Assembly (NCBI GenBank): GCA_023375785.1
Contig: SZWC01000029.1
Coordinates: 115,421-179,420, forward strand
Source: Penium margaritaceum
Lineage: Eukaryota; Streptophyta; Zygnematophyceae; Desmidiales; Peniaceae
Direction of reading: 5' to 3'
DNA length: 64,000 nucleotides
Position 1 is the first letter of the stretch, and every line of letters starts with the position of its first letter. The notes under the pieces are model-generated. The model worked only from the letters and a program-made list of their open reading frames with translations. It did not search any database and had not been told where the DNA came from. Shown here in pieces: positions 14,901-24,737 of the stretch. Both the position numbers and the translations under genes were made by a program.

Positions 14901-15280
14901 ATGCCCTGACAAAGTTGGCATGTGCCACTGATCATGACCACAAAGTTTACCAAGTACATTAAACGACGATGAATGAAAACACGAGTCAGACACGGTCAGA
15001 GTGTCCAATCACAGTGCAGATATACTGGGCATGACCTAGCAGGTATAAACAAGGCAGACTACTGGTAGCTTGGTGTGGCTATTGTGCACAATGCCTTGAC
15101 AAAGTTAGCATGTGCCACTGACCATGACAACAAATGTATCCAGGTGACTTCAACTTCTACGAATCGTAACACGAGTCAGCCACGGTCAGAGTACCCAATC
15201 ACAGTGCAAATGTACTTGGCATGATCTTGCAGGTACAAACAAGGTAGAATAGAGGTGGCTTGGTGTGGCTATTGTGTGCA

Positions 15281-15340
15281 ATGCCTTCACAAAGCTGGCA
15301 TGTGCCACTGGCATGCCAACTTTGTCAAGGCATTGCGCAC
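15281..15340. other. Satellite inversion junction (fold-back)
   Basis: Satellite in '+' orientation runs through gcatgtgccactg, ending at 15310. The next base begins gcatgccaactttgtcaagg, which is the same region of the monomer read on the other strand. The arms around the junction pair as an imperfect hairpin (caaagctggcatg against gcatgccaactttg) with a spacer of about 8 bases. There is no N and no foreign sequence at the switch. All satellite downstream is in the opposite orientation, so this is a true head-to-head boundary in the assembly as given. Confidence 0.9.
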
Positions 15341-18300
15341 AATAGTCACACCGATCCACTGGTATCCTTCCTTATTTATACATGTAAGGTCATGCATAGT
15401 ATATCTGCACTGTGATTGGACACTCTGACCGTGGCTGACTCGTGTTATGATTCATGGCTGTTTAAGGTACTTGGTAAACATTGTGGTCATGGTCAGTGGC
15501 ACATGCCATCTTTGTCAAAGCATTGCGTACAATGGCCTTGCCAAGACATTTTACCTTGTTTATACCTGGAAGGTCATGCATATAAGATGTGCACTGTGAT
15601 TCGGCACTCTGACCGTGGCTGAATCGTGTTACGATTCGTAGAAGTTAAAGTCACTTGGTAAACTTTGTGGTCATAGTCAGTGGCACATGCCAACTTTGTC
15701 AAGGCATTACGCACAATAGCCACACCGGGCCACCAGTATTCTACCTTGTGTAAACGTGCAAAACCATGCCTAGCTTATCTGCACTGTGATTGGACACTCT
15801 GTTTGTGGCTGACTTGTGTTATGATCAATAGAAGTAAAAGTCACTTGGATACATTTGTGGTCATGGTCAGTAGCACATGCACACTTTGTCAAGGCATTGC
15901 GCACAATAGCCACACCAAGCAACCAGTATTCTACCTTGTTTGCACCTGCAAGATCATGCCCAGTACATCGGCACCGTGATTGGACACTCTGACTGTGGTT
16001 GACTCATGTTATGATGAATAGAAGTAAAATTCACTTGGATACATTTGTGGTCATGGCCAGTGGCACATGCCAACTTTGTCAAGGCATTGCACACAATAGC
16101 CACAAGGAGCCACTAGTATTCTACCTTGTTTTTCCTAGCAAGATCATGCCTAGTACATCTGCACTGTGATTGGACACTCCCACCATGGCTGACTTGGGGT
16201 TTGATGAATAGAAGTAAGAGTCACTTCCACACAATTGTGGTCATGGTCAGTGGCACATGCCAACTTTGTCAAGGCATTGCGCACAATAGCTGTGCCAAGA
16301 CACCGGTTGTTTTTCCCTGTTTATACCTGCAAGGTCATGCATATTAGAAGTGTGCTGTGATTGGGTACTCTGACCGTGGCTGACTCGTGTTACGATTGGT
16401 AAACATTTGTGGTCATGATCAGTGGCACATGCCAACTTTGTCAAGGCATTGTGCACAATAGCCACACCACGCCACCAGTATTCTATCTTGTTTAAACCTG
16501 CAAGATCATGCCTAGTACATCTGCTTTGTGTTTGGACACTCTCACCATGGCTGACTCGTGTTATGATCAATAGAAGTAAAAGTCACTTGGATACATTTGT
16601 GGTCATGGTCAGTGGCACATGCCAACTTTGTCAAGGCATTGCGCATAATAGCCATACCGAGGCACCAGTATTCTACCTTGTCTGTACCTGCAAGGTCATG
16701 CCTCGTACATCTGCACTTTGATTGGACACTCTGACCGTGGCTGACTTGTGTTATGATCAATAGAAGTAGAAGTCACTATGATACATTTGTGGTCATGGTC
16801 AGTGGCACATGCCAACTTTGTCAAGGCATTGCGTACAATAGCCACGTCGAGCCACCAGTGCCTACCTTCTTTGAAGCTGCAAGATCATGCATAGTATATC
16901 TGCACTGTGACTGGACACTCTGACCGTGGCTGACTCGTGTTATGATCAATAGAAGTAAAAGTCACTCAGGTACATTTGTGGTCATGGTCAGTGGCACATG
17001 CCAACTTTGTCAAGGCATTGCGCACAATAGCCACACTGAGCCACCAGTATTCTACCTTGCTTATACCTGCAAGGTCATGCACAGTATATGTGCACTGTGA
17101 TTGGACACTCTGACCGTGGCTGACTCGTGTTATGATTCATAGCCGTTTAAGATACTTGGTAAACTTTGTGGTCATGGTCAGTGGCACATGCCAACTTTGT
17201 CAAGGCCTTGCGCACAATAGCTGTGCCAAGACATCGGGTTTTTACCATTTTTATATTTGCAAGGTCATGTATATTAGACGTGCACTGTGATTGGGCACTC
17301 TGACCGTGGCTGACTCGTGTTACGATTCGTAGAAGTTAATGTCACTAGGTAAACATTTTTGGTCATGATCAGTGGCACGTGCGACCTTTGTCAAGGCATT
17401 GCGCAAAATAGCCAGACCAAGCCACCAGTATTCTACCTTGTTTATTACTGCAAGGTCATGCACAGTATATCTGTACTGTGGTTGGACACTCTGACCGTGG
17501 CTGACTCGTGTTATGATCAATAGAAGTAAAAGTCACTTGGATTCATTTGTGGTCATGGTTTGTGGTACATGCCAACTTTGTCAAGGCATTGCACACAACA
17601 GCCACACCGAGCCACCATTATTATACCTTTTTTGTACCTGCAAGGTCATGCCTAGTACATCTAAACTGTGATTGGACACTCTGACCATGGCTGACTCGTG
17701 TTACGATTTGTAGAAGATAAAGTCACTTGGTAAACTTTGTGGTCATGGTCAGTGGCACATGCCAACTTTGTCAAGGCATTGCGTACAATAGCCACACCGA
17801 GCCACCAGTACCTACCTTGTTTGAACCTGCAACATCATGCCTAGTATATCTGCACTGTTATTGGACACTCTGACCGTGGCTGACTCGTGTTACGATCAAT
17901 AGAAGTAAAAGTCACTTGCATACATTTGTGGTCATGGTCAGTGGCACATGCCAACTTTGTCAAGGCATTGCGCACAATAGCGACACCGAGTCACCAGTAT
18001 TCTACCTTGTTTAAACCTGCAAGGTCATGCACAGTATATCTGCACTGTGATTGGACACTCTGACCGTGGCTGACTCGTGTTATGATTCATAGTCGTTTAA
18101 GTTACTTGGTAAACTTTGTGGTCATGGTCAGTGGCACATGCCAACTTTGTCAAGGCATTGCGCACAATAGCAGTGCCAAGACATAGGTTTTTTATCCTGT
18201 TTATATTTGCAAGGTCATGCATATTAGACGTGCACTGTGATTGGGCACTCTGACCATGGCTGACTGGTGTTACGATTCGTAGAAGTTAAAGTCACTTGGT

Positions 18301-20157
18301 AAACATTTATGGTCATGATCAGTGGCACATGCCAACTTTGTCAAGGCATTGCGCACAATAGGCACACCAAGCCACCAGTATTCTACCTTGTTTATTCCTG
18401 CAAGGTCATGCACAGTATATCTGTACTGTGATTGGACACTCTGACCGTGGCTGACTCGTGTTATGATCAATAGAAGTAAAAGTCACAGGGATACATTTGT
18501 AGTCATGGTTAGTGGTACATGCCAACTTTGTCAAGGCATTGCGAACAATAGCCACACCGAGCCACCATTATTATACCTTTTTTATACCTTCAAGGTCATG
18601 CCTAGTACATCTAACATGTGATTGGACACTCTGACCATGGCTGACTCGTGTTGCGATTTGTAGATGATAAAGTCACTTGGTAAAATTTGTGGTCATGGTC
18701 AGTGGCACATGGCAACTTTGTCAAGGCATTGTGCACAATAGCCACACCGAGCCACCAGTATTCGACCTTGTTTGTACATGCAAGATCATACCTAGTACAT
18801 GTGCACGTTGATTGGACATTCTGACCGTGGCTGACTTGTGTTATGATCAATAGAAGTAAAAGTCACTTGGATACATTAGTGGTCATGGTCAGTGGCACTT
18901 GCCAACTTTGTCAAGGCATTGCGCACTATAGCCACACCGGGCCACCAGTATTCTACCTTGTTTGCACCTGCAAGATCATGCCTAGTACATCTGCACTGTG
19001 ATTGGATACTTTGACCGTGGCTGACTTGTGTTATGATTCATAGCCGTTTAAGGTACTTCGTAAACTTTGTGGTCATGGTCAGTGGCACATGCCAACTTTG
19101 TCAAGGCATTGCGCACAAAAGCCGTGCGAGGCCACCGGATTTTTACCTTGTTTATACCTGCAAGGTCATGCCTAGTACATCTGAACTGAGATTGGGCACT
19201 CAAACCGTGGCTGACTTGTGTTACGATTCGTAGAAGTTGAAGTCACTTGGTAAATGTTGTGGTCATGGTCAGTGGCACATGCAAAAGTTGTGAAGGCATT
19301 GCGGACAGTAGCCAGACCAAGCCACCAGTATTCTACCTTGTTTGTACCTGCAAGGTCATGTCTAGTACATCTGCAATGTGATTGGACACTTTGACCGTGG
19401 CTGACTCGTGGTATGCTCAAAAGAAGTAAAAGTCACTTGGATATATTTGTGGTCATGGTCAGTGGCACATGCCAACTTTGTCAAGGCATTGTGCACAATA
19501 GCCACACCAATGCACCAGTGTTTTACCTTGTTTCCATCTGTAAGATCATACCTAGTACATCTGTACTGTGATTGGACACTCTGACCGTGGCTGACTCGTG
19601 TTATGATTCGTAGAAGTAAAAGTCACTTGGTAACCTTTGTGTTCATGGTCACTGGCACATGCTGACTTTGTTAAGGCATTGCGCACAATAGCCATGCCGA
19701 GCCACCAGTATTCTACCTTGTTTGTACCTGCAAGATCATGCCTAGTACATCTGCACTACGATTGGACACTCTGAGCGTGGCTGACTCATGTTATGATCAA
19801 TAGAAGTAAAAGTCACTTTGACACATTTATGGCCGTGGTCAGTGGCACGTGCCAACTGTGTCAAGGCATTGTGTACAATAGCCACACCGAGCCACCAGTA
19901 TTCTACCTTTTTTGCACCTGCAAGATCATGCCTAGTACATCTGCACTATGATTGGACACTCTGACCGTGGCTGACTCGTGTTATGATCAATAGAAGTAAT
20001 AGTTACTTGGATGCATTTGTGGTCATGGTCAGTGGCACATTCCAACTTTGTCAAGGCATTGCACACAGTAGCCGTGCCAAGCCACTGGTTTTATTCCTTG
20101 TTTATACCTGCAAGGTCATGCATATTGGATGTACACTATGATTGGACACTCTGACCG
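15311..20157 (-). repeat. Satellite array, block 2 (inverted orientation)
   Basis: Same family as block 1, now reading on the minus strand (core ccaactttgtcaaggcattg on the plus strand). Monomers are about 190 bp with A, B and C subtypes. The array stops at 20157, after gacactctgaccgtg, where unrelated GC-rich sequence begins without a gap. No gene is supported. Confidence 0.95.
16831..18700 (-). repeat. 950-bp (five-monomer) satellite duplication
   Basis: Sequence from about 16831 to 17703 is repeated about 950 bp further on, five monomers away. Shared private variants include a 'cctacc' in place of 'ttctacc' near 16860 and 17810, a 'ggtttttta' variant near 17230 and 18190, and gataaagtcac near 17715 and 18665. 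The offset is exactly 950 at several landmarks (17101 and 18051). The spacing differs from the 570-bp unit, showing that exchanges of different sizes have shaped the array. Confidence 0.8.
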
Positions 20158-20167
20158 TGCTCCCCCC

Positions 20168-20560
20168 TGCGGCAGCTGCACCTGGCGTGGCGCCCGGAGC
20201 GCTACCACCACCAGCAACAGCAGTAGAGTAGCGAGGACAGGAGGCACTGCCTTCTGCGGCAGCTGCACCTGGCGCAACGCCCGGAGCGCCAGCACCATTG
20301 GCAGCAACAGTAGATGAGCGGGGACAAGAGGTGTTGCCTTGTGCGGCGGCTATACCCGGCGTGGTGCCCCAAGCGCCAGCGCCACCAGCAGTAGCAGTAG
20401 AGCAGCGGAGACAGGAGGTGCTGTCGTTTGTCGTAGCTGCACCAGGCGCGGCGCCCGGAGCGCCAGCGCCACCAGTGGCAGCAGCAGAGCAACGGGGACA
20501 GGAGGTGCTGCCTTCTGCGGCAGCTGCACCCAGTACGGCGCCCAAGGCGTAAGCACCACC
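20168..20560 (+). repeat. 87-bp in-frame minisatellite encoding Ala/Pro-rich repeats
   Basis: A unit of 87 bp (29 codons) is repeated about five times; the motif around ggcagctgcacctggc recurs at 20171, 20258, 20345, 20432 and 20519. On the plus strand each unit encodes an acidic-polar block (VEQRGQEVLP) followed by an Ala/Pro/Gly block (APGVAPGAPAPP). One unit has TAG at 20229 where the others have CAG. The minus strand is also open across the array, as a Gly/Ala/Cys-rich frame that runs on into satellite. The plus strand is preferred because the stop is an obvious single-base decay of a Gln codon and the zinc-finger frames downstream are also on plus. It may be the N-terminal low-complexity part of the protein relic that follows. 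Confidence 0.7.
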
Positions 20561-20870
20561 AGCAACAACAACAGAGGAGCAGCGGGAGGAGCAACGGAAG
20601 AAGAAACAAAAAGGGCCCCAAAGAGCTAGACTGGGAGAAAAGAAGCAATGAAAAGAGGCGGAGAAATAGGGAGAGGAAAAGGAGCCTGTACCCATGCGAG
20701 GAGAACACCACAGCTTGCTCAATGCTCCTCCTTCAAGATGGGAGCCACTTCCCCCTGATGATAGATCTTTATGGCCAACCAGTTCCCGGCGAGAAGCGGA
20801 AGCACGGTCAGGACAACAGACACCCACGCAAGGGGAAGAGGAGTAGCGACATGAAGAGCTAGAATTAAGC

Positions 20871-21785
20871 ATCAAGGCGGATGATCAGGATGAAGAGGAA
20901 GGACAAGAGGAGGTGGCTCTGTAACTCTGTGCAACATTTAAGAACCCGGTTGCCACTAAGGGAGAGGTGGTGTACAAGGGATGCAAGGCCAGCCTACATT
21001 TGGCGTGTTACGATTTGGAACTGGACACCGTGCACGACATCAAGATGTGTCAGGTCTGTGCACTAAATCTGAAGGAGAGCATGGGGGTAGACAGTGAGGA
21101 GGAACTGCGGAAAGAAAGGGAGGAGGAAAGGATTTGCTCGGGGATGGGGGTCACGGCTGGGAAATCTAGTGTGCTGCAGGACGAGAAGGAACCCTGCGGT
21201 AACTGTGAAGAGCCGATGGACGCTACCACTTTGTTCCGCTGCTACGTGTGTAGACATCATGTGCATGCAGCCTGCCAGGATCCAAAGATAAGGATGCGGC
21301 GGAAGGTGATAGGATGCAAGAAGTGTGCACCTCTCATGCTGGCAAAAGCAGACAAATAGGACAGGAGGAAGAACAGGCCCGCACCCAAGCGGTGTATTGA
21401 GAGGTGTGAAGCCTGCGGAGAGCCGTACGACCCCATGGAGGCAACCTGGTGCTATGAATGTAAAGCACCCCTCCACTGCAAGTGTGGGACGGAGATTCCG
21501 GGGTTGGGACAGCATTGCAAGAGCTGCATCCGAAGGCTGGTTGAATAAGAACAAGAGATGGACAAGGAGGGTGGAAAGGCTGCTGGACCAAGTGTGCCCG
21601 GGGTGGAGGAGACGGAGGAGTGCGGGAGGTGCAAGCGGCCAGTGAGGACACAGAAGAAACACTGCTTCAATTACAAGGTGGCCCTCCACTATATCTGTGG
21701 AAAAGAGGAGCTGCTACAACAGAAGGCAGTGCATGTCTGTCCGGCCTGTATGCCGGAGCTGAAAGGGAGAATGCGGAAAGAATGA
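20871..21785 (+). pseudogene. Decayed zinc-finger protein, modules 1-4
   Basis: One reading frame, broken only by stops at 20922 (TAA), 21357 (TAG) and 21548 (TAA), carries an acidic Asp/Glu-rich stretch and then four cysteine modules at 20928-21059, 21195-21326, 21405-21527 and 21621-21749. Each follows C-x2-C-x10/11-C-x2-C-x4-H-x2-C-x10/13-C-x2-C. Modules 2 and 3 keep all eight ligands. Module 1 has Phe and Tyr where the second and third Cys should be; module 4 has Tyr at the fourth Cys. The spacing fits PHD fingers (Cys4-His-Cys3) and overlaps that of C1/DC1 domains, which are often tandem in plants. The Trp usually found two residues before the seventh Cys of PHD fingers is absent. No methionine start is evident. 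I infer a pseudogene or transposon-borne protein; function unknown. Confidence 0.6.
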
Positions 21786-22212
21786 GAGGAGCAGGGAGGG
21801 GGAGGTCCTCAAGCGGCAGAACTGGAGTGGAGCCTGTATTGTACAGAGTATGGTAACCGCCAACGCCACCGAGTGGTGTGAGGGATGCTTCCAGCCGCCC
21901 CATTGACCTTGCGGGCAGGTGCTGCAAGGGGTAGGACATCATTGCGACAAATGTGTGGCAAAGTTACGACTCCTCGAGGCCCGGGCACGGGATAAGAAGC
22001 AACAGAGAGAGGAAGAATGGTAGGGCGCAGGGGAAAGGGCAACGCCACGCTCATACGCAGATGCACACCCAGTGGAACAACTCTACCGCAATGTAGTGAC
22101 ACTGTCCGGACCGGAGGGAGTAGCGGCTCGGAAGGCAGTGTTGGCAATGAGGGCGCTGGGGAGCAGGGATGTCCCCGAAGGAAGTAAGAAGGAAGGTGCT
22201 GGCTACGGTGAA
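21786..22212 (+). pseudogene. Decayed zinc-finger protein, module 5 and linker
   Basis: After a stop at 21783 the same frame continues to a C-x2-Tyr pair (21840). The rest of the module continues in the next frame, so a frameshift lies between about 21845 and 21870. The second half reads C-x2-C-x4-H-x2-C-x10-C-x2-C, ending at 21954, with a TGA inside the H-x2-C. The frame then runs through a basic and acidic stretch rich in Arg, Lys, Gln and Glu and a region around 22075-22170 with hydrophobic content (LYRNVVTLSGPEGVAARKAV). There is one TAG near 22021, and the frame closes at 22210-22212. All breaks are compatible with single-base decay of one ancestral frame. It lies directly between modules 1-4 and the Pro-rich segment. 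Confidence 0.5.
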
Positions 22213-22651
22213 TGAGGCGTTGGCCGTGACACCTCAGCGGTGCCCCTTCAGAAATGAGCCGCCACCGGCAGCACCGAGGCCACCAACCCCACAGGGACCA
22301 GATGTGCGATCCCATCCTCATCCACCCCCGGCGAATAATCGATCTACCCAGCGCTCAGACATACCAAGTGCACCAGGAAGGACGCAGCAAGGACGGGGAG
22401 CTGAGGCTAGGGGAGGAGCAATGACACCTGGACGCTCAGGGGCACTAGGACGGGCCGGTGCTCCAGTGGATGATGCACCGGCACGACGCTGGATCCACCG
22501 TGCCACCTCGAGAGGACAACACAGGGGGAGAGGAGCAGAGAGGGGCCCCCATCGCCCTTCACTGGCAAGGGGATCAACATCGGGAGGACTGCGAGAGACG
22601 CCCACGAGAGTGCGAGGGAAGGCAGCAGAGAAAGGCGCGAGGATTGCGTGA
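22169..22651 (+). pseudogene. Pro/Arg/Gly-rich segment of the relic protein
   Basis: An open frame of 160 codons starts within the end of the previous one but in another frame, so a further frameshift is likely near 22170-22210. It begins with a short ordered-looking stretch (RRKVLATVNEALAV), then becomes rich in Pro, Arg, Gly and Ala with no recognisable domain. It may be a disordered linker between the two zinc-finger clusters. GC-rich composition keeps the opposite strand open too (22318-23151), so coding here is supported mainly by its position between the two clusters on the same strand. Confidence 0.35.
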
Positions 22652-22791
22652 AGCTCATGGAGTGGAAATGCTGGGTCGTTGATGGATCCATGAAGGGGCG
22701 AGGGAACAAAGAGGCCTGGGGTTGAAGCAGGGGTGAGACAGGGAAGTGCGAATATAGATGCCATGGCAAGAGCAGCGCCAAGACGAGGCAG

Positions 22792-23685
22792 TTGGGTCGG
22801 GGGCATTGCAGTGGGAGGGGGAGAAGCAAGGGGCGCAGACGCAGGCAAAGAGCAGTAGGAGAGAAGACACCTCGTGCTGGTAATTGCCCGTGGTACGAGA
22901 AGAGGGTACACCTGCCTGCCAGACAGTGCAGGCGTTGCAAGTGCCACATGCATCAGGAGTGTGGAATGGCAGATGAAGAAGGAGGCTGGATCTACATGCC
23001 CTACCAAAAGGTCAAACAGGGAATACCCATAGAGGTGAGAGTCGTACTCGGACAGGAGCACAATGCTGCGGTAGGCATTGAGTGCTGTGGCTATAGAAGA
23101 CCGCTGTGATCTCCACACGGGAAATGCGACTATTGCAAGCAGGAAACACACGGTGCCTGCATCAAGACGAATGAAGAGGGGAGGAATAACTGCATCGGTT
23201 ATTAGATACGACCACGCACAGGCACGGTGGAAGGGGATTGCCCCAGTTGCTTGAGGGAGCTGAGAAGAGTGACCCCATGGTGTGAGAAGTGCGGATGTTT
23301 CTCACATAACAAATGTGTGAAGAAGGTGGGGGAAAGGAGGCTGCGTCACGGAGGGCGCATTGCATTGTATCAATGCCTCCGATGCACGAGTTCATGGAGG
23401 GAGCTGTGCGCCACATGCAGGGACCCAATTTGTGTCCGTAGGTGGCACTGTATCAGCTGCCATCAGCGGGTGTACCTCCCATGTGCCCGTCGCTACAGAA
23501 ACACACAGACAGGTCTCCATGGACGACTCTGCCTGCCGTGTGAGGAGAGTGATGATACAAGAAGGAGGATGCAGGCAGAACAGACGGAGGTAGCAAGGCG
23601 CTTGCAGGAGCCGTATGGAAGAGGAACAGGGGGAGGAGAACGCAGGGTGACCCCACGCCAGAGCCCCACGGCGTGGAACGAATAG
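22792..23685 (+). pseudogene. Decayed zinc-finger protein, modules 6-9
   Basis: A single frame with only two internal stops (TGA at 23107 and TAG at 23203) carries four more modules at 22885-23004, 23083-23202, 23239-23385 and 23407-23541. All keep the C-x2-C-x4-H-x2-C core spacing except module 9, which has Tyr for His. Module 8 keeps all eight ligands, with 19 residues before the last C-x2-C pair. Module 6 has Tyr at the second Cys and reads Y-M-P-Y where the last C-x2-C belongs. Module 7 has Tyr at its second and last ligands. After module 9 the frame ends in a charged tail (RRMQAEQTEVARRLQEPYGR) and a stop at 23683. The open stretch from 23205 starts at no ATG. PHD-like or C1/DC1-like; not an intact gene. 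Confidence 0.6.
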
Positions 23686-23707
23686 ATACGACAAGAAGGG
23701 CTCCACA

Positions 23708-24308
23708 GGATGGAACCGAGTCGCGGTGCGAGACGCGGGCAAGCAGGAGAGAGGAGAGATAAATTGGAGATGAGTGATGAGGATGCTGGGAATGATATTG
23801 CGGCTAAGGACGAAGGCAGGAAGGCGGCAGGACACTGCACAGTTTGGTGAGTCAAAGTAGAAGCATGGCCAGTGTAGCGAGTAAGTGACCAAGGCGTGGG
23901 CCGAAGGCCTCAGCGCCGAAGTCACGACAGTACAAAGTGCACATGGAAAAAGGAATGAACAACGTCGAGATGAAGGGAAAGCAAATGCAACTCTAACCCA
24001 GCAAGAAGAACGTTGATGGACGGATGGAGGCCATTGAAGAAGATGTGCCACAGCTTGGGGGCGGGCAGCAGAAAGCAGCAAAGTGCCACAGCGTGGAGGT
24101 AGGCAACGGGAAGTAGCGAAAGTGCCATAGCTTGGAGGCGGGCAGCGGAAGGCAGCGGAAGTGCCACGACATGGAGGCAGGTAATGAAAGAAGGCGGAGT
24201 GCCACAGCACGAAGGCGGGCAGCAGAAAGAAGGCGGAGTGCCACAGCACGGAGGCGGGCAACGGAAGGGAAAATGACTTAGATTGAATGGATGCAAGAAA
24301 CACAAGGA
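23708..24308. repeat. Direct repeat upstream of the left LTR-like sequence, copy 1
   Basis: This segment, beginning gga-tg-g-aaccgagtcg, matches 26363-26831 (beginning gga-tg-a-aaccgagtcg), with scattered substitutions and fewer copies of the 39-bp minisatellite in the right copy. It lies directly before the LTR-like sequence in both places. Either it is internal (subterminal) sequence of related elements, or the true terminal repeat is about 1030 bp long and starts here with TG. It contains no convincing gene; opposite-strand open frames arise from its GC-rich composition. Confidence 0.75.
24045..24275 (+). repeat. 39-bp minisatellite, about six copies
   Basis: The motif gtgccacagc (with small changes) followed by a purine-rich stretch such as tggaggcgggcagcggaag starts at 24045, 24083, 24122, 24161, 24199 and 24238, a period of 38-39 bp. 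About four copies of the same repeat occur at 26699-26831 in the second copy of the flanking direct repeat, so copy number has changed since the two copies separated. Confidence 0.85.
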
Positions 24309-24737
24309 TGTTAGTGCTACGTGTATACTTTGCTAGTCTGGGTTACTAGAGTGCTCCTAGTGGAGCCGCTTGGGACTAGGCAGGGGAGTTCTCCTAGTGG
24401 AGAGTGGAGCCGCGGGGTGGAGGAGTGCTACCGGTGCCGGTCCACGTACTTGATGTTCGGGTGTGCACACATCTTGGTCTTGGAGGTGCGAGGAGGCGGA
24501 CGTGGTCCGCGACTTTGTCGCGATGTGTGGAGCGGGCCGCACGGCGGGTTTTGGGCGAGCAAGAATGGGAGAACGTGGGTCTTTGGTGTCGGTATGAGCA
24601 CCGACCAGATCATCGGATTTGAGCCTGATCACTTATTTTATTTTATTATTGTGTCACTGGCTCGATGGGTATTTCAGTAATCTTATCCTGTTGTACCCCA
24701 ACAGTCTTGTGCCATTGTTTCTTTTATTCTTCTTACA
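24309..24737. repeat. LTR-like direct repeat, copy 1
   Basis: A 429-bp sequence begins tgttag and ends cttcttaca, so it has TG...CA ends. Bases from about 24354 onward match 26833-27213 at roughly 90 percent by eye, with many differences being C/T or G/A changes. It includes a T-rich stretch (24653 region) and a GC-rich block with paired gtccgcgactttgtcgcga. Neither a clear primer-binding site after 24737 nor a clear polypurine tract before 24309 is seen, so the element's orientation cannot be fixed. Confidence 0.65.

Larger units (their letters stand above)
1..15310 (+). repeat. Satellite array, block 1 (190-bp monomers)
   Basis: Tandem monomers repeat every 190 bp; for example, the core gtgcgcaatg recurs at 541, 731, 921 and 1111. 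Orientation '+' is defined here as the direction in which the core reads ccttgacaaagttggcatgt. Three monomer subtypes can be told apart by the segment after gaccacaaa: A (gtttaccaagtaccttaaac), B (tgtatccaagtgacttttac) and C (gtttaccaagtgactttaac). They tend to follow one another as A-B-C, giving a unit of about 570 bp, but order and sequence are less regular here than after 27 kb. The most conserved stretch lies around the core; subtype differences concentrate in two short blocks. The many 60-100 codon open frames on both strands, often beginning MHDLAGIN or MIITRVSH, are repeat artefacts. No gene is supported in this block. Confidence 0.95.

Noticed and set aside
1-15310. Recurrent 60-160 codon open frames in satellite, such as those starting MHDLAGIN or MIITRVSH
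   Set aside because: They recur with the 190-bp repeat on both strands and in changing frames, cross monomer boundaries, and accumulate stops freely. The monomer length is not a multiple of three, so no protein could be kept across units.
1-15310. CRISPR array interpretation of the regular repeats
   Set aside because: The unit is 190 bp with no unique spacers; the repeats are contiguous and the context is eukaryotic.
20102-20875. 257-codon minus-strand frame, Gly/Ala/Cys-rich
   Set aside because: It is the antisense of the 87-bp minisatellite and runs into satellite at its end. The plus frame is better supported by the Gln-to-stop change and by the same-strand zinc-finger modules downstream.
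22318-24303. Long minus-strand frames (277 and 303 codons) opposite the zinc-finger relic
   Set aside because: They are low-complexity Ser/Pro/Leu/Cys frames that arise opposite purine-rich GC-rich DNA. They overlap each other in several frames and show no domain.
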